Assembly: GCA_002451755.1 (NCBI GenBank)
Contig: DKDF01000106.1
Span: 1-5,073 of the forward strand
From: Ruminococcaceae bacterium UBA6855
Lineage (GTDB): Bacteria; Bacillota; Clostridia; Oscillospirales; Acutalibacteraceae
Direction of reading: 5' to 3'
DNA length: 5,073 bases
Positions 1-5,073 of this stretch are shown piece by piece (the stretch's first letter is position 1; every line of letters begins with the position of its first letter). Below the pieces are notes generated by a model. The model was given only the letters and a program-made list of their open reading frames with translations. It was not told where the DNA came from and did no database searches. The position numbers and the translations under genes are program-made.

Positions 1-173
1 CGCCAGAAGTTGCCGCCGCCGACGACAAGACCGACCTGAACGCCCATATCTACACATTCCTTGACTGCGGAGCAGATATTGAGAACGGTATCGTAGTCAA
101 TACCCATACCCTTTCCGCCGGCGAGCACCTCGCCGCTTATTTTCAGAAGTATACGTTTATACGTAAGCTCCAT
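1..173 (-). CDS. pyrH: UMP kinase (uridylate kinase), N-terminal part, cut by window edge
   Basis: The first 57 codons plus two bases are visible; the gene continues past the left edge. The product phosphorylates UMP to UDP with ATP in the cytoplasm, the step that feeds all pyrimidine nucleotide synthesis. The start of the protein reads MELTYKRILLKISGEVLAGG, matching the bacterial PyrH opening with its K-x-S-G-E phosphate-binding motif (residues 11-15). It is followed by a glycine-rich KGMGID segment (21-26), the helix region VLNICSAVKEC, and the family signature VGGGNFWR (51-58). The ATG at 171-173 is preceded at seven bases by GGAGG (181-185), so the start is secure. In many Firmicutes pyrH follows tsf and precedes frr. 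Here an ABC transporter operon lies upstream instead, and pyrH has its own promoter behind a terminator. Whether frr follows cannot be seen. The family assignment is very confident despite the truncation. Confidence 0.96.
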   Translation of the reverse strand, partial: MELTYKRILLKISGEVLAGGKGMGIDYDTVLNICSAVKECVDMGVQVGLVVGGGNFW

Positions 174-180
174 GTTACTG

Positions 181-185
181 CCTCC
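181..185 (-). promoter_or_regulatory. Ribosome-binding site of pyrH
   Basis: On the minus strand GGAGG lies seven bases before the pyrH ATG at 173. It is a consensus Shine-Dalgarno core at good spacing and fixes the start codon. Confidence 0.9.
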
Positions 186-210
186 ATTCAAAAAAACATA
201 ATTTTCCGCT

Positions 211-256
211 ACTATTTTACTTTATTTTACGCAAGCTGTAAAGACAAAAAGACAAA
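211..256 (-). repeat. Two short tandem repeats flanking and overlapping the pyrH promoter
   Basis: Written on the plus strand, AAGACAAA occurs twice back to back (241-248 and 249-256). TATTTTAC occurs twice at a ten-base period (213-220 and 223-230). The first pair abuts and overlaps the -35 box; the second pair contains the -10 box and an identical TAAAAT-like copy one helical turn upstream. They may be operator half-sites, an upstream element, or just low-complexity AT-rich DNA. No known regulator site is recognised. Confidence 0.4.
214..242 (-). promoter_or_regulatory. Sigma-70/SigA-type promoter for pyrH
   Basis: On the minus strand a -35 box TTTACA (237-242) is separated by exactly 17 bases from a -10 box TAAAAT (214-219). 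Each box matches the housekeeping consensus at five of six positions. Transcription would start near 206-208, giving a leader of about 33-35 bases, enough for the GGAGG site but too short for a riboswitch or PyrR-type attenuator. The promoter sits just downstream of the ABC operon terminator, which supports pyrH being an independent transcription unit. The call is from sequence only. Confidence 0.72.
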
Positions 257-272
257 TTCACAGCAATTTAAC

Positions 273-317
273 AAAAAAAGAACACGGGAGACAAGATTCG
301 CTTTTGTCTCCCGTGTT
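273..317 (-). terminator. Strong intrinsic terminator of the ABC transporter operon
   Basis: On the minus strand a perfect 14-bp stem is formed by arms at 304-317 and 281-294 (core ACACGGGAGACAA). It closes a nine-base loop, then one C and a run of seven Ts (273-279). It begins 10 bases after the ABC-B stop codon. There is no T run on the other side, so it is directional and serves only minus-strand transcription. It separates the transporter operon from pyrH. Confidence 0.95.
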
Positions 318-327
318 TAAGTCTGCG

Positions 328-2514
328 TTACTGCCTGTCGAGCGCCGCCTGAGCTTCGGATGTAAGCTTTGAAGTCTGGCGCTGAGCCATGACAAGATTG
401 TAATAAATGCCGCGCTTTTTGAGAAGCTCCGTATGCGTGCCGACCTCGGCGATTCTGCCGTTTTCGAGCACAACGAGCCTGTCCGCATGGCGCAAGGTCG
501 AAAGCCTGTGGGCAATGGCTATTGTTGTTCTGTTCTGAACCAGCCTGCCGAGCGCCTCCTGAATATGACTCTCGGTCTCGGGGTCGAGCGCGCTTGTCGC
601 CTCATCGAGAATGAGTATCTTCGGGTCGCGCAGTATTGCTCGCGCTATCGCCACGCGCTGACGCTCGCCGCCGGAAAGATTATAGCCGTTTTCGCCGACG
701 ACTGTATTATACCCGTCCTTGAGCTCCATTATGAAGCCGTGGGCGTTTGCCGCCTTTGCGGCGGAGAACACCTCTTCCGGGGATGCGTCCGGCTTTGCAT
801 AAGCGATATTGTCATAGACGGTGCCGGAGAAAAGGTACGTCTCCTGGAACACGACGCCCATATTCTCGCGCAGATAATACTGGTCATAATCGCGGATATC
901 CCTGCCGTCTATTCTGAGCGTTCCGCTGTCGACATCATAGAGGCGCATGACAAGGTTTATCATAGTGGACTTGCCCGCTCCCGAATGTCCGACGAGACCT
1001 ATCATCTCGCCCGGTTTTATCTTCAGATTTATATCCTTGAGCACCGGCTCATAACTCTTATAGCCGAAGCCGACGGAATCGAACTCAACTTCACCCTTTA
1101 TCGGATATTTGCCGGCATTTCTCGAATCGCCGACCTGCGGCTTTTCATCGAGGACTTCATAAATTTTTATAAGGCTCGTTGTGACCTCCGCTATCCAGCG
1201 GGGCATATTGGCAAGCCAGTCGAGCGGTTTGTAGATATACGAGAGCAGAAGCACAAAGCTCCACAGCTCGCCTGCGGTCATCGTGCCGTTTATAACCATT
1301 CTGCCGCCGAAATAGAGCACGAGGAAGTTGCCGGAATTCATAAAGAAGCCTATTACGGGGAAGATAATCGCCCACATTCGCTCGTTGCTCACGGAGATAT
1401 CGGCAAGAGCCTTGCTCGCGGAAGAAAACTTTGCAACCTCGCGCTTTTCGCTGCCGAATGTTTTGACAACACGGATGCCTTTGATGATATCGTGAAGAAT
1501 CGAATTCGCGCGGCTGTCATACCGCCACTGCTTATCATAGCGCAGATGGATATAGCGCTTGAAGCTGTTGAGTGCGATAATGCAAAGCGGCGCGGGCAGG
1601 ACTGCGAGAAGAGTCAGCAGCGGACTCATGCGCAGCATGAATATGCCGACGACGATAAAAAGAATAATCTGTTCGAGCGCATAGCGTCCTTTATCAACAA
1701 AGAAGTTCTGCACCGTGTTTGTGTCGCGCGTGACGCGTTTTATAAGATCGCCCGCAGTTTTGCGCGACATGGACGAGACGGACATACGCTGGACTTTGTC
1801 ATAGACAACGGAGCGCAGATATTTTGAGAATCCGAGTCCTACGCTGTTCGCGGTGCGTCCCGAGAATATCTGGAAGATGTTTTCGAACAGATAAGTCAGC
1901 GCCATGGCGACGCCGATAATAATAACATTCTGCTTTGCGGAGAGTCCGCCGGACGAAAACGCCGACGAGAAGCTGTCAACAAGCTTGCCCTGGAGCACGG
2001 GCTGCGCCGCAGACATAAGATTTGCGAGAGTGACGAGCACGCTCGACACAATAAGAGTCGGCATAAACTGCCGAAGCATTTTAAACGTTCTGCGCCATAT
2101 GTAGCTCTTATCAACGCAGAACATACAGACATCGGTGCCTTTTGGATAGCGTCTGCCGCAGACCGGGCATCGGTCGGCATTGTCGGCGCTGAGCTGCGGT
2201 TCTTCGCCGGTTTTTATATAGTGGTTGACCGCCTTGCAGAATTCGCCTATATCCTCAGCGGCACTCATGGAGAAGCGGCAGACCGTGATATTCTCGGCAC
2301 TGTCGTAATCCGAGCCGAGCTCGTCCGCAAACGGAGATATCTCGAGGCTTCCGCAGCCGACATCGGTATACTGCACAAGCTCGCCGACATTTTCAAGCGA
2401 ATGCGAAAACACCTCTTTGCCGTCTTCGAGCGCATAGACTGCGCCGTTCTCATACCGCAGGACACCGCAACACGGCTTCGAATTCAAATCAAGGTCATAC
2501 TTTACCTCGGTCAT
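328..2514 (-). CDS. ABC exporter half-transporter with N-terminal PH-like and zinc-ribbon domains (ABC-B)
   Basis: A complete 728-residue membrane-ATPase fusion that would export an unknown substrate across the cytoplasmic membrane. Residues 1-103 are a soluble domain of short beta-like segments ending in a helix (EFCKAVNHY), resembling a bacterial PH-like fold. A zinc ribbon follows, with Cys116/119 and Cys130/133. The exporter membrane domain spans about 150-435, with six predicted helices near 153-172, 196-216, 279-295, 297-315, 380-400 and 412-430. The ATPase domain has A-loop Tyr485, Walker A GHSGAGKST (509-517), Q-loop Gln557, signature LSGGE (613-617), Walker B ILILDE with Asp637 and Glu638, D-loop SALD and H-loop His669, all canonical. 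Typical half-transporters of this type are about 570-620 residues; the surplus is the N-terminal extension. It lies 54 bases after the DUF1854 gene and ends just before the terminator. The ATG at 2514 lacks a close ribosome-binding site, and an in-frame TAA lies six bases upstream, so no longer start is possible. Substrate and partner are inferred, not shown. Confidence 0.93.
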   Translation of the reverse strand: MTEVKYDLDLNSKPCCGVLRYENGAVYALEDGKEVFSHSLENVGELVQYTDVGCGSLEISPFADELGSDYDSAENITVCRFSMSAAEDIGEFCKAVNHYIKTGEEPQLSADNADRCPVCGRRYPKGTDVCMFCVDKSYIWRRTFKMLRQFMPTLIVSSVLVTLANLMSAAQPVLQGKLVDSFSSAFSSGGLSAKQNVIIIGVAMALTYLFENIFQIFSGRTANSVGLGFSKYLRSVVYDKVQRMSVSSMSRKTAGDLIKRVTRDTNTVQNFFVDKGRYALEQIILFIVVGIFMLRMSPLLTLLAVLPAPLCIIALNSFKRYIHLRYDKQWRYDSRANSILHDIIKGIRVVKTFGSEKREVAKFSSASKALADISVSNERMWAIIFPVIGFFMNSGNFLVLYFGGRMVINGTMTAGELWSFVLLLSYIYKPLDWLANMPRWIAEVTTSLIKIYEVLDEKPQVGDSRNAGKYPIKGEVEFDSVGFGYKSYEPVLKDINLKIKPGEMIGLVGHSGAGKSTMINLVMRLYDVDSGTLRIDGRDIRDYDQYYLRENMGVVFQETYLFSGTVYDNIAYAKPDASPEEVFSAAKAANAHGFIMELKDGYNTVVGENGYNLSGGERQRVAIARAILRDPKILILDEATSALDPETESHIQEALGRLVQNRTTIAIAHRLSTLRHADRLVVLENGRIAEVGTHTELLKKRGIYYNLVMAQRQTSKLTSEAQAALDRQ

Positions 2515-2517
2515 ATT

Positions 2518-2547
2518 TTAAACCATACGGCGCACAGCCGCTCCTTT
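2518..2547 (-). promoter_or_regulatory. Shine-Dalgarno and five-codon leader ORF ahead of ABC-B
   Basis: The best ribosome-binding site in the gap is AAAGGAG (2541-2547), but it is 26 bases from the ABC-B ATG, too far for direct use. Five bases after it a GTG (2533-2535) opens a five-codon ORF, GTG CGC CGT ATG GTT, ended by TAA (2518-2520). After one more codon (AAT) comes the ABC-B ATG, in the same frame. This suits termination followed by reinitiation. Alternatively, the CGGC/GCCG pair (2537-2540 with 2528-2531) could fold into a small hairpin that shortens the effective spacing to about 12 bases. Function is inferred. Confidence 0.45.
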
Positions 2548-2568
2548 CTTCAAAATTTATGCAAAAAA

Positions 2569-3075
2569 TCAATACAAAAACGGTTCAATCTTCCTGCGCG
2601 TTCTCGGTTTGAGGGCGTTGATATCCGGAATGATAAAACGATTGCCGTCGGCATCGGTGAGCATGACCGCACCCGAATCGAGCATCTTGATATTGCGGCT
2701 GATGTCCTTGACGCCGAAGGTCTTTTTGAAGCCGTCTATAGACACATCGAAATAGAACGAGCCCATCTTCTCGTCTATCGAATATATCTCGGAAATCTTA
2801 GGGCAATAATAGCGCGCGGCGAGATCCTTTTCGATTATTTCTCTGCTCTCGGGAGGAAAATCGGCGGCGTTTCTTATTATACCGATCTCGTTCTTGTCCA
2901 TATCGCTGACACTGATATACTCAAACGGTCTGTGCAGAGGCAGAGTGCGCAGAAGTCGCACGCGGCGATAGTCTTTATCCTCGGTTCTGAGGGCGGTAAA
3001 GCCGTTCGGGTTTATATAGAATCTGCACTTTTCGGGGTCGAGGAAGTTTATTGACATAGTATTGAGTTCTCCCAT
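2569..3075 (-). CDS. DUF1854 family protein, putative partner of the ABC exporter
   Basis: A 168-residue soluble protein with no signal peptide or membrane helix. It matches the DUF1854 pattern. There is an N-terminal strand region with LPLHRPFEYISVSDMDKNEIG (residues 45-65), then the FPPESREIIEKDLAARYYCP segment (73-92). It ends in the family hallmark LTDADGNRFIIPDINAL (139-155) followed by RTRRKIEPFL. In other bacteria this domain is found beside, or fused to the C-terminus of, ABC transporters, and a ligand-binding or accessory role has been suggested; related betaproteobacterial proteins are named as associated with cyanophycin metabolism. No biochemical function is established. The ATG at 3075 was chosen because AGGAGGG (3081-3087) lies five bases upstream. 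A TTG at 3090 in the same frame overlaps that site and is unlikely. The site overlaps the ABC-A stop codon, so translation of the two is probably coupled. Family assignment is confident from the pattern alone. Confidence 0.88.
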   Translation of the reverse strand: MGELNTMSINFLDPEKCRFYINPNGFTALRTEDKDYRRVRLLRTLPLHRPFEYISVSDMDKNEIGIIRNAADFPPESREIIEKDLAARYYCPKISEIYSIDEKMGSFYFDVSIDGFKKTFGVKDISRNIKMLDSGAVMLTDADGNRFIIPDINALKPRTRRKIEPFLY

Positions 3076-3080
3076 TTTAA

Positions 3081-3087
3081 CCCTCCT
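3081..3087 (-). promoter_or_regulatory. Ribosome-binding site of the DUF1854 gene, overlapping the ABC-A stop
   Basis: On the minus strand AGGAGGG lies five bases before ATG 3075, and its first base is the last base of the ABC-A TGA stop (3087-3089). This decides the start against the in-frame TTG at 3090, and it suggests that ribosomes finishing ABC-A are handed to the DUF1854 start. Confidence 0.88.
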
Positions 3088-5073
3088 CAATCGATTATGC
3101 CGACAGCCTTGAGGGCTTCGGCCTGTATTTTATAGAGCTTATAGAACTCGCCGCGCTTTTTGAGAAGCTCGGCATAGCTGCCGTATTCAACCACTTCGCC
3201 ATCGCTTATGACCGCGAGCATATCGGCATCGCGGAGAGTCGAGAGGCGGTGGGCTATGGCAACGGTTGTTCTGCCCTGCATGAGCTTTGTGAGCGAATAC
3301 TGGATATTGCGCTCCGTTTCGGTATCCATTGCCGCAGTAGCTTCATCGAGAATAAGAATGCGCGGATTCTGGATTATCGTTCTGGCTATTGATATTCTCT
3401 GGCGCTCGCCGCCGGAGAGGTCATGACCGCCCGCTCCGACGCGCGTCTCATAGGCATCGGGCAGTTTCATAATGAAATCATGCGCGCTCGCCGCCTTTGC
3501 CGCGGCAATTATCTCATCCATTGTGGCATCCGGCTTTGCGTAGCGGATATTATCGGCTATCGTACCGATAAAGAGATAGATATCCTGCGAGACCAGACCG
3601 ACATTCTTTCTGATAGTATCGAGCGGCAGGTCGCGCACATCGACTCCGTCGATTTTGACGCACCCGGCTTTCGGGTCATAGAGCCGCGCTATAAGATTGG
3701 CTATTGTCGTTTTGCCCGCTCCGGTTTTGCCGACTATTCCGAGCATCTGACCTGCGTTCACTTTGAGGTCGAGATTTTTTATAACCGGCTGCGCGGGCTC
3801 ATACTCGAACTCAAGTTTTGATATTTCTATATCTCCGCGCACCTCGCCTATTTCTATCGGGTGCTCTTTTTCGACTATCTCCGGCTCAGCGTCCACTATC
3901 TCAAACACGCGCTGAGCCGAATCGACGCAGCGAGCCCACCAGTTGGACACCCACGAGAGAAAATCCAATGGTCCGACGAGCATGGTAAGATAGACGGTAA
4001 AATTGAGAAGCGTACCGACGGTCATCTCGCCGTTTGCAACCATAAGTCCGCCGAAGGTCAGCATAACCACGGCGAGCATGGAGAGCAATATGGTGAGCAC
4101 CGGGAAGAGGGTCGCTTCGGAATTGTTGAGTTTTAAATCAGCTTTGTAGAGATCGCTGCTGACCTTATCAAAACGGTCGAGTTCTTCATCTTCTTTTGAG
4201 AAAGCCTTTATTATGCGCTGACCGTTGATATTGTCGCTGACCATGGAAGTGAGTCTTGCGTTGCGCGCCCAGCTTCTGTGGTGCAGGGTTCTGAAAAATC
4301 TGCCGCCGAAGACGAGAAGCACAAGAAATATCGGAGCCGCAATGCAGCAGAGAAGCGCCAGTTTCCACGACATGACGAACATTATTATCAGAACGCCTAT
4401 AACTGTTATAACATTCGTTATGACATACGGCAGTCCGTCGACAAAGAACCAATAGATATTATTGGAGTCCCTTGTCACGCGCTCCATGAGCGAGCCTGTC
4501 TGTTTGGACGAATAGAATCCAACGGACAGTCGCTGCATGGCGGCGAAAATCTTGACTTTTATGTCATATATGACTCGCGGCATTATACTGCCCATGAGGA
4601 ACTGGAACGACACGGTCATAATTAATCCCAAAAGCTTCATGCCGACGACTGCGCCGATGAGATATCCGAGCGTGACGAGCAGCTGCTGCGCGGGCGTTGA
4701 TCCGACTTTGCTCAGCACATCGTCAAAGAGCGTCTTCGTGCTTATCTGCGGCATTGCCATGTTCATGGCGGTGCTTATAAGTATTGCAGTGACGATAAGT
4801 GCCATCTGGAGCTTATAGCCGCCGAAAAAAGAGAACAGGCGCTTGACGGTTGAGCCGTTTTTATCGCATTTCGGGCAGGAATTGCGCCCCGGCGGATACG
4901 GTCTTTTACACTTAGAGCACACACCGCCGTTCGGCTTTTCGCTGCTCTGCGGCATCGGCTCGCCTGTCTTGAGACTGTTGAACGCCTTGCAGAACTCGTC
5001 ATAGCCGCCGAGGAAATTGAGGCTGAATTTTATCAGACCGATATCGTCGCCGTCTCTTTCGGCTATAAGACGG
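3087..5073 (-). CDS. ABC exporter half-transporter with N-terminal zinc-ribbon extension (ABC-A), 5' end outside window
   Basis: The 661 visible residues continue open to the right edge. The internal ATG at 4955 is not the start: the 39 codons before it (ending FCKAFNSLKTGEP) align with ABC-B residues 66-105, so about 65 residues are missing and the full protein should be near 725. Counting from that internal Met, zinc-ribbon cysteines are at 13, 16, 27 and 30. Six membrane helices lie near 50-70, 91-115, 175-195, 197-216, 283-303 and 313-333. The ATPase has A-loop Tyr385, Walker A GKTGAGKTT (409-417), Gln457, LSGGE (513-517), Walker B ILILDE with Glu538, D-loop AAMD and His569. ABC-A and ABC-B share a VTRD-x-N motif followed by FFVD in the membrane domain, and the KTGE linker, marking them as close paralogues and probable heterodimer partners. 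The stop codon overlaps the DUF1854 ribosome-binding site. Substrate unknown. The promoter lies outside the window. Confidence 0.93.
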   Translation of the reverse strand, partial: RLIAERDGDDIGLIKFSLNFLGGYDEFCKAFNSLKTGEPMPQSSEKPNGGVCSKCKRPYPPGRNSCPKCDKNGSTVKRLFSFFGGYKLQMALIVTAILISTAMNMAMPQISTKTLFDDVLSKVGSTPAQQLLVTLGYLIGAVVGMKLLGLIMTVSFQFLMGSIMPRVIYDIKVKIFAAMQRLSVGFYSSKQTGSLMERVTRDSNNIYWFFVDGLPYVITNVITVIGVLIIMFVMSWKLALLCCIAAPIFLVLLVFGGRFFRTLHHRSWARNARLTSMVSDNINGQRIIKAFSKEDEELDRFDKVSSDLYKADLKLNNSEATLFPVLTILLSMLAVVMLTFGGLMVANGEMTVGTLLNFTVYLTMLVGPLDFLSWVSNWWARCVDSAQRVFEIVDAEPEIVEKEHPIEIGEVRGDIEISKLEFEYEPAQPVIKNLDLKVNAGQMLGIVGKTGAGKTTIANLIARLYDPKAGCVKIDGVDVRDLPLDTIRKNVGLVSQDIYLFIGTIADNIRYAKPDATMDEIIAAAKAASAHDFIMKLPDAYETRVGAGGHDLSGGERQRISIARTIIQNPRILILDEATAAMDTETERNIQYSLTKLMQGRTTVAIAHRLSTLRDADMLAVISDGEVVEYGSYAELLKKRGEFYKLYKIQAEALKAVGIID

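Noticed and set aside
224..229. Upstream TAAAAT copy as the pyrH -10 box
   Set aside because: No -35-like hexamer lies 16-18 bases upstream of it. The copy at 214-219 pairs with TTTACA at exactly 17 bases.
281..317. Terminator acting in both directions
   Set aside because: On the plus strand the stem is followed by TAAGTCTGCG with no T run, and no plus-strand gene needs it.
433..1827. 464-codon open frame on the plus strand, antisense to ABC-B
   Set aside because: It lies wholly inside a gene with complete ABC motifs on the other strand. Its translation has no recognisable domain and no convincing start signal. It is a shadow of GC-biased codons in ABC-B.
2515..2600. Internal promoter ahead of ABC-B
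   Set aside because: The stretch is T-rich and has TTGAAC, TTGTAT and CATAAAT-like elements, but no pair falls at 16-18 base spacing with good matches. The gene is more likely served by operon readthrough.
2221..3054. 277-codon open frame on the plus strand
   Set aside because: It spans the 3' part of the DUF1854 gene, the spacer and the 5' end of ABC-B in antisense. The real proteins on the minus strand have family patterns; this one does not.
3088..3090. TTG as start of the DUF1854 gene
   Set aside because: The TTG overlaps the AGGAGG ribosome site itself and would have none upstream at proper spacing. The ATG at 3075 is correctly spaced.

Overview
The window looks like a low-to-medium GC Gram-positive bacterium, probably a gut-type member of the Clostridia (Bacillota). 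This rests on the strong GGAGG ribosome-binding sites, the simple housekeeping promoter, the T-rich intrinsic terminator and the gene families present. The placement is an inference, because no rRNA or marker tree is available here.

All real genes lie on the minus strand, so transcription runs from right to left. From the right edge there are: (1) an ABC exporter half-transporter, 'ABC-A', whose N-terminus lies outside the window (3087 to beyond 5073); (2) a small stand-alone DUF1854 protein (2569-3075), whose ribosome-binding site overlaps the ABC-A stop codon; (3) a complete second exporter half-transporter, 'ABC-B' (328-2514); (4) a strong intrinsic terminator (273-317); (5) a short AT-rich spacer with a good promoter; and (6) the first 57 codons of pyrH, encoding UMP kinase, which runs off the left edge.

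The three genes ABC-A, DUF1854 and ABC-B look like one operon and one functional unit. The two transporters are paralogues with the same unusual architecture: an N-terminal soluble region resembling a PH-like fold, a four-cysteine zinc ribbon, a six-helix exporter membrane domain and a C-terminal ATPase domain. In other bacteria the DUF1854 domain occurs with or fused to ABC transporters of this kind, and here it is a separate protein between the two halves. The most economical model is a heterodimeric exporter (or two related exporters) with a dedicated small partner. The substrate cannot be read from the sequence. This uncharacterised module is the most interesting content of the window.

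The pyrH gene is a separate housekeeping transcription unit, insulated from the operon by the terminator. No RNA genes, CRISPR arrays, insertion sequences or phage genes were seen. The largest stretch without a gene is the 154-base spacer at 174-327.
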